64,000 nucleotides of DNA from DATHBD01 sp035296325 (GTDB taxonomy: Bacteria; Actinomycetota; Actinomycetes; Mycobacteriales; Micromonosporaceae), in contig DATHBD010000014.1 in assembly GCA_035296325.1 (NCBI GenBank), forward strand, positions 73,936 to 137,935. Reading direction: 5' to 3'. Below are positions 6,807-15,738 of this stretch, piece by piece. The notes beneath the pieces were generated by a model. The model searched no databases. It saw nothing but the letters and a program-made list of their open reading frames with translations, and had not been told where the DNA came from. Each line of letters begins with the position of its first letter. Position 1 is the stretch's first letter. The translations under genes and the position numbers were made by a program.

Positions 6807-8888
6807 CTACGGCAGGTTGACGGTCCGGGTGCCGCGCCGGGGTAGCGTGATCGGGCCGGTGGACCGGTCGTCGGCACCGTAGATCAGGCGGACCCGACCC
6901 GGGGTGACCAGCGACATGGAGTACCGCCCGTCGACGACGTAGGCCACCCCGACGATGTCACCGGTCCTCTCGTGCACGGCGTGGACGTAGTCGGCCGGCG
7001 CCGTTCCGGTCAGCCGGACCCCGCCGACGAGCGCAGCGTCGAACGTGGTGGAACCGCCCGCGGTGACCTGGATGTGCGTCGCACGGTAGCGGTTGATGGT
7101 GCCACCGGAGAACTGCATCGGATGGTCCGGGGCGTCGAAGAGCAGCGGCCACCGGTACGGCCCGAGCCCGCCGATCGTGTACCGGCCCGTCGCGTCGATC
7201 TCCACCACCTCCGCGTTCTCCCGGCCGAAGAACATGACGCTGATCCGCACGTGGCCGGCGGAGACCGCGGCCCCACCGGCTCGTGTTGTGACCCGGCCGG
7301 TGATGGAGCCCGCCCGGTCCAGCCGGATGTCGGGAACCTCGGTCACCACGCCGGCGACCGCGCGCACCACGACCGCCTCCCGGATGTCGCCCGTGCCACC
7401 CGAGCGGCCGACCCACTGGCTTCCGTACGGACTGTGGCTGGGCGCACGGACGAACAGGGTGTAGTCCCCGGACGGGAGCGGGCCGAGCCGGACGACGCCC
7501 TGTTCGTCGCTGCAGCCGTTGCCTGCATCCGGGATTTCGGTGAAGCCGGCCCCGACCTGCAGAACGCAGGCGTTCGGCACCGGCTCACCGGTGACCGCGT
7601 CCCGCACCGTGGTAGTGATCAGGGCAGCGGGCGTTATCGGCACGACGGCCTCCGCGGTGGTGCCTTCGGCCACATTGATCTCGATGGAGGCGCTGTTGTA
7701 CCGGCCGTCCGCCGCGGATGCCCAGACGGACGTGGCGCCGACGACGACGCCGGTCAGCCGCACCTCTCCGGTGCCGTTGCTACAACCGTGGGCGACCCCG
7801 AGAATGTAGGCACAGAAGTTGGTGATCATCGCTCCGGTGCTCGTGTCCCGCGCGGTGACCCGAACCTCGCTGGTGGGCAGCAGGCGGTCCTCGATGGTGA
7901 CCGACGAGCCGGCCGCGACCGTGATCACCGCGGCCGCCTCCTGCGTCCTGGCGCCGAAGAAATACTGGCCACGCACCCGCCACGGATCATTGCCGAACGA
8001 GACCTTGTACTCGCCGGCGAGGACGACCGCCTCGAACCTCCCGTCCGGCGACGTGGTCACCGAGCCCCCCCGTCCGCCGCCGGCGGGGTGTACCTCGACG
8101 TAGCCCCCGCTGAGCGGCACGCCGGCCGCGTCGGCGATCCGACCGACGATCGTGCCGGTCGGGAGCAACTGCTCGTCGATGGTGAGCGTCTCGTCCGTCC
8201 GCACCTCGAAGCGGGTGGCGCGCTCGACGTCCAGGGTGCGTGGCACGTACTGCTCGCCGACGAAGCCCCTGGGAAGTTGGAAGGAGATGCGGTACCGCCC
8301 GAGCGGCACGTTGGCAATGGTGAACCGGCCGTCCGAGTCGGTCCTCGCGGCGACCCTGGTCATGTTGTCCTCGTCGCGCTCCACCACGTCGGCGCCGACG
8401 ACCGGGTTGCCGGCTGCGTCCACGAGGCGTCCGGTGATCCGACCGGTCAGGATCGCGATCTCGTCGACCGCGAGGGACGCACCGGCGGCGACTGCAAAAA
8501 CGTCTCCGTCGTACGGGTCGAGCACCCGAGGTGCGTACTGATGGCCGCCCTCTCGTCGGGTGAACTCCAGCCGGTAGCTCGCCGCTGGCACCACCAGGGA
8601 GTACGCCCCGTCGGCGCCGGTCACAGCGACCGCGGTGGCTCCGCCCGGGACGCCGACCCGCCACGCGTGAACCGAAGCACCGGCGATCGGCGCACCGGCC
8701 GGAGTTCGGAAGTACCCGGTGATGGTTCCCTGGTCCACGGTGGTCCGCGGCGGCAGCGCTGCCACCGACGAGCCAGCGGCGGCGGCGGGGCTGGGTGTGG
8801 CCACAGCCATCGGAGCGAGCAGCGCCAGGGCGATGCCGGCGACGCTGAACCAGCGCCTGATCCGACGGGCGAGATACCTGTCCTTCAT
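6807..8888 (-). CDS. Secreted protein with multiple carboxypeptidase-regulatory-like domains
   Basis: A 693-residue exported protein. Residues 1-38 form a signal peptide (RRIR, then a hydrophobic core ending PSPAAAA). The mature part is about six to seven beta-sandwich units of the carboxypeptidase regulatory/Cna-B type, each opening with a phrase such as TITGYFRTPAGAPIAGA, RITGRLVDAAGNPVVGA or SITGRVTTRAGGAAVSA and containing a DGRFTI-like turn. Such domains are usually structural or adhesive; no enzyme domain or sortase signal was seen. GAGGAG precedes the ATG. It is the intact member of a tandem pair with the gene at 9105-10643. Confidence 0.8.
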   Translation of the reverse strand: MKDRYLARRIRRWFSVAGIALALLAPMAVATPSPAAAAGSSVAALPPRTTVDQGTITGYFRTPAGAPIAGASVHAWRVGVPGGATAVAVTGADGAYSLVVPAASYRLEFTRREGGHQYAPRVLDPYDGDVFAVAAGASLAVDEIAILTGRITGRLVDAAGNPVVGADVVERDEDNMTRVAARTDSDGRFTIANVPLGRYRISFQLPRGFVGEQYVPRTLDVERATRFEVRTDETLTIDEQLLPTGTIVGRIADAAGVPLSGGYVEVHPAGGGRGGSVTTSPDGRFEAVVLAGEYKVSFGNDPWRVRGQYFFGARTQEAAAVITVAAGSSVTIEDRLLPTSEVRVTARDTSTGAMITNFCAYILGVAHGCSNGTGEVRLTGVVVGATSVWASAADGRYNSASIEINVAEGTTAEAVVPITPAALITTTVRDAVTGEPVPNACVLQVGAGFTEIPDAGNGCSDEQGVVRLGPLPSGDYTLFVRAPSHSPYGSQWVGRSGGTGDIREAVVVRAVAGVVTEVPDIRLDRAGSITGRVTTRAGGAAVSAGHVRISVMFFGRENAEVVEIDATGRYTIGGLGPYRWPLLFDAPDHPMQFSGGTINRYRATHIQVTAGGSTTFDAALVGGVRLTGTAPADYVHAVHERTGDIVGVAYVVDGRYSMSLVTPGRVRLIYGADDRSTGPITLPRRGTRTVNLP

Positions 8889-8932
8889 TGACTACTCCTC
8901 TGTCGCGCCGCAACGCACGACGCCGGAGCAGC

Positions 8933-9142
8933 CTACGAGTTCACCGGTCCTCGCGATGGTGCCGAAGGCTTAACGCTGGTCCAACGTCCGAAAGCCGACC
9001 CACACTTGACGGCCCTGGACAACCACTCTGGAGATTCAGCGCCCGTGTCCGGTACCCGCGGTGTCGCCGCGAGGACCCGCGGGACACAGGCGTTCGCCAT
9101 CGGCTCACCGGCCACCGCGTCCCGGACCGCGGTCGCGATCAT
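8933..9142 (-). pseudogene. Out-of-frame 3' remnant of the second repeat-protein paralogue
   Basis: This frame resumes homology to the intact paralogue exactly where the 9105-10643 frame loses it: IATAVRDAVAGEPMANACV matches ITTTVRDAVTGEPVPNACV. A one-base insertion near 9142-9155, inside a local repeat of CGCGACCGCG, accounts for the shift. After about 30 residues the similarity ends, and the rest of the partner protein (roughly 250 residues) has no counterpart here. Confidence 0.7.
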
Positions 9143-10643
9143 CGCGGTCGCGCGTCATCGGCACCACCACCTCCGTGATGATGCCCTCGGTCACGTTGAC
9201 GTCGACGGAGACACGGTTGTACCGCCCGTTCGGCGCGTACGTGGTGATCGACGTGGCGCCGACGACCACGCCGGTCACCCACACCTCTGCGGTGCCGTTG
9301 CTGCAGTTGGTCCCGCTGCTCTCGGGTACGTAGGCGCAGAAGTTGTCGAGCAGCGCTCCGGTCCTGGTGTCCCGCGCGGTGACCCGAACCTCGCTGGTGG
9401 GCAGCGGACGGCCCTCGATGGGAACCGACGAGTCGGCCGGAACCGTGATCACCGCGGCCGCCGCCAACGTCCGGGCGCCGGCGAAGAAGTGGGTACGCGT
9501 CCACGGGACGTCCGTGAACGACGCCTTGTACCCGCCTGCGAACACGACGACCTGGAACGTCCCGTCCGGCAGGGTGGTCACCGCGCCCAACCATGCGCCC
9601 CGGACGTCGTACAGCTGGACGTTGTACCCGATGAGCCCGTCGACCGGCGCGTCGAGGATTCGACCGATGATCGTGCCGGTCGGAAGCAACTGCTCGTCGA
9701 TGGTGAGCGTCTCGTCCGCCCGCACCTCGAACCGGGTGGCTCGCTCCAGGTCCAGGGTGCGTGGCACGAACTGCTCACCGACGGCGCCGATGGGGAGCCG
9801 GAACGAGAGGCGGTACTGCCCGGCCGGGACGCCCGCAACGGTGTACCGACCGTCCGCGTTGGTCCTCGCGGCGACCCTGATCATGTTGTCCTCGTGGCGT
9901 TCCACGACCTCCGCGCCGACGACCGGGTTACCGGCCGCGTCCACCAGGCGTCCGGTGATCCGACCGGTCGGCAGCGCGATCTCGTCCACGGTGATCGCCG
10001 CGCCGGTGGTGAGCGCGAACACACCTGCGGAGTACAGGAAGCGCACTCCCGGTGCGTACTGGGAGCCACCACCCTCCGGGCGCACGAACTCCAGCCGGTA
10101 CCTGCCGGCCGGGACAACGAGGGAGTACGCCCCGTCGGCGCCGGTCAGGGCCTCCGCGGTGGCCCGGCCCCCGACGTCGACATTCCACGCGATAACCCGT
10201 GCACCGACGATCGGCGCACCGGTCGCGGACCGGAAGGACCCGGCGATGGTGACCGGATCGACGATCGTCGGCGAAACGGAGGGGGTCGGGCTGGGCGGGG
10301 TCGGGCTGGGCGAGGTCGGGGTGGGCGACTGGGACGGCGTTGCGGTCGGTGAGGTCGACGGCGTCAAGGACGGGGACGGCGACAGCGACGGCGGGGCCGG
10401 CGGGCTGGCCGAAGCGCCGGCCGAGGGGCTGATGGGCGACTCGGCGGGCGGGCTGACGGGTGCCGGCGCAGCCGACTGATCGGTCGGGGACTGATCGGTC
10501 GGGGACGGTACGGCCGCCGTCCACGAGCCAGCCGCGACGGCAGGGCTGGCCGCCGCCACAACCATCGGGGCGAGCAGTGCCAGGGCGATGCCGGCGACGC
10601 TCAACCTGCGCCGGATCCGACGGGCGACATACCTGTCACTCAT
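9105..10643 (-). CDS. Secreted repeat protein paralogue, frameshifted and 3'-truncated
   Basis: A 512-residue frame paralogous to the 6807-8888 protein. It shares the signal peptide start (DRYVARRIRRRLSVAGIALA) and the first carboxypeptidase-regulatory-like units, with near-identical blocks such as TGRITGRLVDAAGNPVVGA and LTIDEQLLPTGTI. It differs by a Ser/Pro-rich linker of about 100 residues after the signal peptide. The end is abnormal: a one-base insertion sends the frame into RDRDDRDRGPGRGGR, and even the corrected frame ends early. It may still yield a short secreted protein or be a decaying duplicate. The ATG at 10643 has GAGGAG upstream, matching the partner gene. Confidence 0.7.
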   Translation of the reverse strand: MSDRYVARRIRRRLSVAGIALALLAPMVVAAASPAVAAGSWTAAVPSPTDQSPTDQSAAPAPVSPPAESPISPSAGASASPPAPPSLSPSPSLTPSTSPTATPSQSPTPTSPSPTPPSPTPSVSPTIVDPVTIAGSFRSATGAPIVGARVIAWNVDVGGRATAEALTGADGAYSLVVPAGRYRLEFVRPEGGGSQYAPGVRFLYSAGVFALTTGAAITVDEIALPTGRITGRLVDAAGNPVVGAEVVERHEDNMIRVAARTNADGRYTVAGVPAGQYRLSFRLPIGAVGEQFVPRTLDLERATRFEVRADETLTIDEQLLPTGTIIGRILDAPVDGLIGYNVQLYDVRGAWLGAVTTLPDGTFQVVVFAGGYKASFTDVPWTRTHFFAGARTLAAAAVITVPADSSVPIEGRPLPTSEVRVTARDTRTGALLDNFCAYVPESSGTNCSNGTAEVWVTGVVVGATSITTYAPNGRYNRVSVDVNVTEGIITEVVVPMTRDRDDRDRGPGRGGR

Positions 10644-10878
10644 TGACGCACTCCTCTGTCGACCCGCATCGTACGACGCCGGCGTGGCGTACGGGCCAGA
10701 GGTCCCGCGGTCATCCAGGAAGGCCATGGCGCTCGCTCAACGCCGAACCCGACGCGTGCCGGGCATCTGGCCACGGTCCACCGGCGGACCTGGGGCCGAG
10801 GCAATCTTCGCCACCGACGACCCGGTCGCCGGCGATCCGCCGGTAGCAGCGAAGGTAGGAAGACGGTAGGATCCAGGT

Positions 10879-11094
10879 ATGAAGGTTAGCGTCAGCCTCC
10901 CCGCGGACGACATCGACTTCGTGGACCACTACGCCCGCGACCGTGGCACAACCCGGTCAGCCGTCATGCACGAGGCCGTTCAAATGCTCCGCCGCCGCGA
11001 CCTCGCCATGGATTACGAGGCGGCCAACGACGAATGGGTAACCAGCGGCGAGGCTGACGTCTGGAACGCCATCACCGGTGACGGCCTGAAGTGA
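10879..11094 (+). CDS. mazE: Ribbon-helix-helix antitoxin, MazE-like
   Basis: A 71-residue protein beginning MKVSVSLPADDIDFVDHYA, the beta-strand and first helix of a ribbon-helix-helix DNA-binding domain. The acidic C-terminus (EWVTSGEADVWNAI) is suited to binding the toxin. It overlaps the toxin gene in GTGA. Antitoxins of this type repress their own promoter; GGTAGGA occurs twice in the 25 bases before the start (from 10854 and 10865), which could be part of an operator. The gene call is firm; the symbol is by family resemblance only. Confidence 0.85.
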   Translation: MKVSVSLPADDIDFVDHYARDRGTTRSAVMHEAVQMLRRRDLAMDYEAANDEWVTSGEADVWNAITGDGLK

Positions 11095-11441
11095 GGCGCG
11101 GCGACGTACTCCTGGCAGATCTCAGCCCGGTCATCGGATCGGAACCAGCCAAACGACGACCTGTGATTGTCGTCAGCAACAACGCAGCCAACCGCAGCGC
11201 CGTGTCGCGAGGGCAGGGTGTCGTCACCATCGTTCCGGTCACCAGCAACACGGCACGCGTGTATCCATTCCAGGTACGACTGCCGCCAGATCCCGTGATC
11301 GGCTTGAGCGTCGAGTCGAAGGGCCACGCCGAACAAGTCCGCTCGATCGACGTCGCGCGGGTCAGCCAACGGCTCGGCACCCTCCCCCCGGCGTTGCTGC
11401 GCCAGTTGGACGAGGCACTTCGGCTGCACCTTGAGCTGTAG
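11091..11441 (+). CDS. mazF: MazF/PemK-family endoribonuclease toxin
   Basis: A 116-residue toxin with the MazF fold: RRGDVLLADLSPVIGSEPAK at the N-terminus, RRPVIVVSNN, TIVPVTSN with the conserved Ser/Thr region, and QVRSIDVARV. MazF toxins cleave single-stranded mRNA or other RNA at short sequences when the labile antitoxin is lost. The GTG start shares GTGA with the antitoxin stop, so both are translated together. The cleavage sequence cannot be read from the protein. The pair lies between a repeat-protein duplicate and a HelD-like ATPase. Confidence 0.92.
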   Translation: MRRGDVLLADLSPVIGSEPAKRRPVIVVSNNAANRSAVSRGQGVVTIVPVTSNTARVYPFQVRLPPDPVIGLSVESKGHAEQVRSIDVARVSQRLGTLPPALLRQLDEALRLHLEL

Positions 11442-11632
11442 CACCGCTGGCGACCTTCGCCGCCGTCCACCAACGCGAAAGTCGGTGCAGAGACGGGCCG
11501 GCAGCGCGTACTGTCGATGAGCGCTTGACGGCCGTGGTGTGCCAGGCACCGCTTCGGACGTCCCCGCGCCGGGCGGCGGCCATCCGCCCCCGGACACGCG
11601 AGCGGCAGCAGACGACATGAGGACCGGTCAGC

Positions 11633-13699
11633 ATGCCCGCCAACGACCGCCATGCAGCATCGACATCCGGCAAGACGGCGACCACGACGGCCGACAAACT
11701 GGACACCGAACGCGCCCACCTCACCGCCTCCCGCGCGGCACTGCGGCGGATGCGCGAGCGGACCCAGGTGCTGTTCGCCACCGGCGACAAGGTGGCCGGC
11801 GACGCGTACACCGCCGAACAGCTCGGCCGGCACCTCTCCCGCCGGGTCGCCGAGCTCGCCGACGACCCCGACACCCCGCTCTTCTTCGGCCGCCTGGACA
11901 TCGAGACCGGCCCTAGGCACCCGGACCCGGGACGGTTTCACATCGGCCGACGGCACGTCACCGACGACGCCGGCGAGCCGATGGTGCTCGACTGGCGCGC
12001 ACCGCTGTCGCGCTCGTTCTACCGCGCCAGCGCCAAGGACCCGGAAGGCGTCACCATCCGTCGGCGGTTCGGGTTCGACCGGGGGGAACTCACCAGCTTC
12101 GAAGACGAGCACCTGGATCGCGGCGAGGAGCTCGGCACCGCCAGTCGCATTCTGACCGCCGAGATCGAACGGCCGCGGGTCGGCCCGATGCGCGACATCG
12201 TCGCCACCATCCAGCCTGAGCAGGACGAGCTGGTACGCGCCGACCTGGACGAGTCGATCTGCGTGCAGGGCGCGCCCGGCACCGGGAAGACCGCCGTCGG
12301 GCTGCACCGCGCGGCGTACCTGCTCTACCTGCACCGCGAGCGCCTGCGCAAGTCCGGCGTCCTGATCATGGGCCCGAACCGGGCGTTCCTGCGCTACATC
12401 GCCGCGGTGCTCCCCGCGCTGGGCGAGGTCGAGGTGGCTCAGTCCACCGTGGAGGAGCTCATCGCCCGCGGTCCGGTCCGCGGCACCGATCCGCCGGCGG
12501 TCGCCAATCTGAAGCACGACGCCCGGATGGCCGCCGTGCTGGCGGCCGCGCTCCGGCGAAAGATCAGCAAGCCGGTGGAACCGATCACGGTGCCGGATGG
12601 CGGCTACCGGTGGCGGATCTCCGTGGATGCCCTGCGCCGCGTCGTGGACGAGGTACGCCGGGAGGCGCCGCCCTACGCGCTGGGCCGGGAACGGGTCCGC
12701 GCCCGGGTGGTCGCGCTGCTGCAGCGCCAGGCCGAGGTACGCAGCGCCGACTCCCCCGGCGAGACGTGGGTACGCCGGATGGGCCGCGCCAAGCCGGTGA
12801 CCGGGTTCCTCGATGCTGCCTGGCCGGCGGTGACGGCCGAGCAGTTGGTGGCCGACCTGCTCGGGGATCCGGACGCCCTGGCGAGCGCCGCCGCCGGCAT
12901 CCTCACCGCCGATGAGCAGGCCGCCCTGGTGTGGACCAAGCCGCCCCGCACGCCGAAAGCCGCGCGGTGGTCAGCCGCGGACGCGGTGCTGCTGGACGAG
13001 GCGGCCGGGCTGATCGAGCGCCCGGTCAGCTTCGGGCACGTGATCGTCGACGAGGCACAGGACCTCTCCCCCATGCAGGCCCGCGCGATCGCCCGACGCA
13101 GCGAGCACGGCTCTCTCACGCTGCTGGGCGACCTGGCTCAGGGCACCGCGCCGTGGGCGCCCGCGGACTGGCGTGACCTGCTCGGCCACCTGGGCAAGGC
13201 GCAGGCCCGGGTGGTGCCGTTGACCATCGGGTACCGCGTCCCGGCCGTCGTGGTGGACCTGGCCAACCGCCTGTTGCCGGCGCTCGGCGTCGACGTGCCG
13301 CCGGCCCGGTCGCTGCGCCGGGACGGCGCACTGCGGATCACCCAGGTCACCGACCTCGCGGCGGCGACAGTGACCGCCGTACGGGCCGCACTCGCCCACG
13401 ACGGCTCGGTCGGGGTGATCGCGCCCGATGCCGCGGTCCCGGCGCTGACCGCCGCGCTGGCAGCCGCCGGCATCGAGACCGCGACACCGGAGCAACCCGG
13501 GTCCGCGGCGCGGGTGACGGTGCTGCCCGCGACGATCGCCAAGGGCCTGGAGTACGACCACGTGATCGTGGTCGAGCCGGCCGACATCGTCGCCGCGGAG
13601 CCCCGTGGCCTCAACCGCCTGTTCGTGGTGCTCACCCGCGCGGTCTCCCGACTCGACGTCCTGCACGCCCGGGCACTGCCCGCGGCGCTGGCCGGGTGA
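11633..13699 (+). CDS. HelD-like superfamily 1 ATPase (RNA polymerase recycling type)
   Basis: A 688-residue UvrD/Rep-fold protein of the HelD family, whose members release RNA polymerase from stalled or drug-bound complexes. The N-terminus has a coiled-coil stretch (about residues 20-45) and the LDWRAPLSRSFYRAS signature typical of HelD proteins. Walker A is GAPGTGKT (213-220), Walker B is VIVDEAQDLSPMQ, followed by LGDLAQG, a YRVP motif and AKGLEYDHVIVVEP near the C-terminus. Actinobacterial relatives include HelR of Streptomyces, linked to rifamycin tolerance; no clear rifamycin-associated inverted repeat was seen upstream. GAGGA lies ahead of the ATG. The downstream gap is filled by a palindromic repeat. 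Confidence 0.87.
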   Translation: MPANDRHAASTSGKTATTTADKLDTERAHLTASRAALRRMRERTQVLFATGDKVAGDAYTAEQLGRHLSRRVAELADDPDTPLFFGRLDIETGPRHPDPGRFHIGRRHVTDDAGEPMVLDWRAPLSRSFYRASAKDPEGVTIRRRFGFDRGELTSFEDEHLDRGEELGTASRILTAEIERPRVGPMRDIVATIQPEQDELVRADLDESICVQGAPGTGKTAVGLHRAAYLLYLHRERLRKSGVLIMGPNRAFLRYIAAVLPALGEVEVAQSTVEELIARGPVRGTDPPAVANLKHDARMAAVLAAALRRKISKPVEPITVPDGGYRWRISVDALRRVVDEVRREAPPYALGRERVRARVVALLQRQAEVRSADSPGETWVRRMGRAKPVTGFLDAAWPAVTAEQLVADLLGDPDALASAAAGILTADEQAALVWTKPPRTPKAARWSAADAVLLDEAAGLIERPVSFGHVIVDEAQDLSPMQARAIARRSEHGSLTLLGDLAQGTAPWAPADWRDLLGHLGKAQARVVPLTIGYRVPAVVVDLANRLLPALGVDVPPARSLRRDGALRITQVTDLAAATVTAVRAALAHDGSVGVIAPDAAVPALTAALAAAGIETATPEQPGSAARVTVLPATIAKGLEYDHVIVVEPADIVAAEPRGLNRLFVVLTRAVSRLDVLHARALPAALAG

Positions 13700-13712
13700 C
13701 CGGGAGTATCGA

Positions 13713-13812
13713 CTCGTCGACATGTGGCTGAGGCACCTTATGAAGCGCGAATACGGTGCTTCCCACGCATGTCGGCGAGCCCCCGCGCGCGGGCCGGGCG
13801 TGTCGCGCGGGC
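13713..13812 (-). repeat. Dispersed palindromic element family I, copy C
   Basis: This about 100-bp element nearly fills the gap between the convergent HelD-like and btuD genes. A 57-bp core is bounded by CGACATG (13718) and CATGTCG (to 13774), with an inner stem of about seven pairs. A GC-rich tail containing CCGGGCGTGTCGCGCG follows. It is the reverse complement of the copies at 20.5 and 20.9 kb, with about six core differences. A role as a bidirectional terminator is possible. Confidence 0.75.
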
Positions 13813-13817
13813 GGGCG

Positions 13818-14609
13818 TCACCTCGGGTCGCGCACCGGTACCACCAACGGACCCTGGGCGCCCTGCACCACCCGGACCCGGGCCCGGTAATGCTTGGCCA
13901 GCAACTCCTCGGTCAGCACCTCCGCGGGAGCGCCCACGGCGACCACCTCGCCGTCGGCGAGCAGCACCATCCGGTCGGCGTACTCCCCGGCGATGGAGAG
14001 TTCGTGCATCGTCGCCAGCACGGTCAGACCCGGGTCCTGGCGCAGCTCGTCCACCAGTTCCAGAACCTCCTGCTGGTGGCCGATGTCGAGGGCGGCGGTC
14101 GGCTCGTCCAGGAGCAGCAGCCTGGCGCCCTGGGCGAGGGCCCGGGCCAGGAAGGTGCGCTGCCGCTCGCCACCGGAGAGCGTCTCCAGCGCACGGCCCG
14201 CGAACCCGGTGAGATCGAGCCGGGCGAGCACGCCGTACACGATGTCCAGGTCGGCGGCGGACTCCCGCCCCAGCGTCGGCAGGTACGGCGTGCGTCCCAG
14301 CAGCACATAGTCGAGCACCGCCATGCCGGGCGGCACCACCGGGGCCTGCGGCACGGTGGCCACCATCCGGGCCCGCTCGCGCCGGCGGAGCCGGTCCGCC
14401 GGCGTACCGAACAGTGAGATCGTCCCGGTGCCGGTCAGCAGGCCGCCGACGGCGCGCAGCAGGGTCGACTTGCCCGCGCCGTTGGGGCCGATCACGGTGA
14501 CCCACTCGCCCACCGCCACGTCCAGGTCGACGCGCCGCAGGATCGGCGTTCCGCCCAGGTCGACGCTGAGCCCCCGGACCACGACAGCGCCGCTCATGTC
14601 GCTACGCAC
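13818..14609 (-). CDS. btuD: Vitamin B12 ABC transporter ATPase BtuD
   Basis: A 263-residue ABC ATPase of the iron-siderophore/cobalamin family. Walker A is GPNGAGKST, the signature is LSGGERQR, and Walker B is LLLLDEPTAALD, followed by an H-loop in LATMHELS. Sequence alone cannot separate B12 from siderophore transporters; the cobalamin riboswitch ahead of the operon identifies the substrate. The start is placed at a GTG (14609) four bases after GGAAGG; an ATG at 14597 is too far from that site but would also give an intact domain. It ends just before a palindromic repeat. Confidence 0.9.
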   Translation of the reverse strand: MRSDMSGAVVVRGLSVDLGGTPILRRVDLDVAVGEWVTVIGPNGAGKSTLLRAVGGLLTGTGTISLFGTPADRLRRRERARMVATVPQAPVVPPGMAVLDYVLLGRTPYLPTLGRESAADLDIVYGVLARLDLTGFAGRALETLSGGERQRTFLARALAQGARLLLLDEPTAALDIGHQQEVLELVDELRQDPGLTVLATMHELSIAGEYADRMVLLADGEVVAVGAPAEVLTEELLAKHYRARVRVVQGAQGPLVVPVRDPR

Positions 14610-14640
14610 TGAGCCTTCCGATTCCCTCGCTGACGCTCGC

Positions 14641-15738
14641 TCATGTGGACACCGGCCGGCTGGCGGTCCGTAGGACCAGTACGAAGAACGGTGCGCCCAG
14701 GAACGCCGTCACCACGCCGATCGGCACCTCCGCCGGTGCCACCACCGTGCGCGCGGCAAGGTCGGCCAGGCTCAGGAAGGCCGCCCCGAACAGCGCCGAC
14801 AGCGGCAGCACCACCCGGTAGCTGGTGCCGGCGAGCAGCCGCAGCGTGTGCGGCACGATGATGCCGACGAAGGCGATCAACCCGGACACCGAGACCGCCG
14901 CCGCGGTGCCCAGTGACGCCACCACGATGAGCCCGTACCGGATCCGCTGCGGGTGCATACCCAGGCTGGCCGCTTCCTCGTCGCCGACCGCCAGGACGTC
15001 GAGCGAGCGCCGGGCGAGCAGGATCACCACCGTCATGACCACCGAGTACGGCAGGAGCAGCAGCACGTCGTGCCACCCGGCGGTGCCCAGCCGACCGAGC
15101 AGCCAGGCGTACACCTCGCGGATGGTTTCCACGTTGCGCTGCTGGAGGTAGGTCTGCACAGCGGTGGCGAAGGCGGACACCGCGACCCCGGCCAGGATCA
15201 GGGTGGCCGGGCTGCGATACCGCGCCCCGGCCGCGCCGAGTGCGTAGGTCAGTGCCACCGCCGCCAGGGCGCCGACGAACGCCGCCGCGGGCACCCCGAT
15301 CGGCGTACCGCTCCCGGCCACCGCCGAGGAGCCGGCCGCCGCGCGGGCCGCGATCGCCGCGGTGGCACCCAGGCCGGCCCCGGCCGCCACGCCGAGCAGG
15401 TACGGGTCGGCCAGCGGGTTGCGGAAGACACCCTGGTAGCAGGCGCCGGCGAGGGCGAGCGTGGCGCCCACGAGCAGGCCGAGGACCACCCGGGGAAGCC
15501 GAAGATCGTGAACGATCGCCGCGTCGGTCGGCGAGAGCCCGCTGTCGATCCGGACGAACGGGAGCTGGTTCAGCAACTCCAGCGCGACCGACCCGGGCGG
15601 CAGGGGTACCGGGCCGAACGCCAGACCGGCCACGACGGCGCCGAGCACCGCCACCATCCCGGCCAGCAGCCAGCGCATCCGGAGCCCCGCCGGTCGGCGA
15701 CCTGCGCCGCCGACCGCGCCGAACGTTGCGATGCTCAC
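14641..15738 (-). CDS. btuC: Vitamin B12 ABC transporter permease BtuC
   Basis: A 365-residue FecCD/BtuC permease with about ten membrane segments. Typical landmarks are LRLPRVVLGLLVGATLALAG, YQGVFRNPLADPYLLGVAAG, the ATPase-coupling loop LGMHPQRIRYG, and GLIAFVGIIVPHTLRLL. The ATG shares ATGA with the btuF stop. btuD follows after a 31-base gap. The three genes form a complete importer: lipoprotein, permease and ATPase. Confidence 0.93.
   Translation of the reverse strand: MSIATFGAVGGAGRRPAGLRMRWLLAGMVAVLGAVVAGLAFGPVPLPPGSVALELLNQLPFVRIDSGLSPTDAAIVHDLRLPRVVLGLLVGATLALAGACYQGVFRNPLADPYLLGVAAGAGLGATAAIAARAAAGSSAVAGSGTPIGVPAAAFVGALAAVALTYALGAAGARYRSPATLILAGVAVSAFATAVQTYLQQRNVETIREVYAWLLGRLGTAGWHDVLLLLPYSVVMTVVILLARRSLDVLAVGDEEAASLGMHPQRIRYGLIVVASLGTAAAVSVSGLIAFVGIIVPHTLRLLAGTSYRVVLPLSALFGAAFLSLADLAARTVVAPAEVPIGVVTAFLGAPFFVLVLRTASRPVST

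Noticed and set aside
11442..11632. A rifamycin-associated element before the HelD-like gene
   Set aside because: No long inverted repeat of the expected kind was seen in the leader.
13713..13812. A conserved micropeptide (MWLKHVMRREYGAS-like) in family I elements
   Set aside because: The reading frame is shared between copies but substitutions are mostly amino-acid-changing, so structure explains the conservation better than coding.
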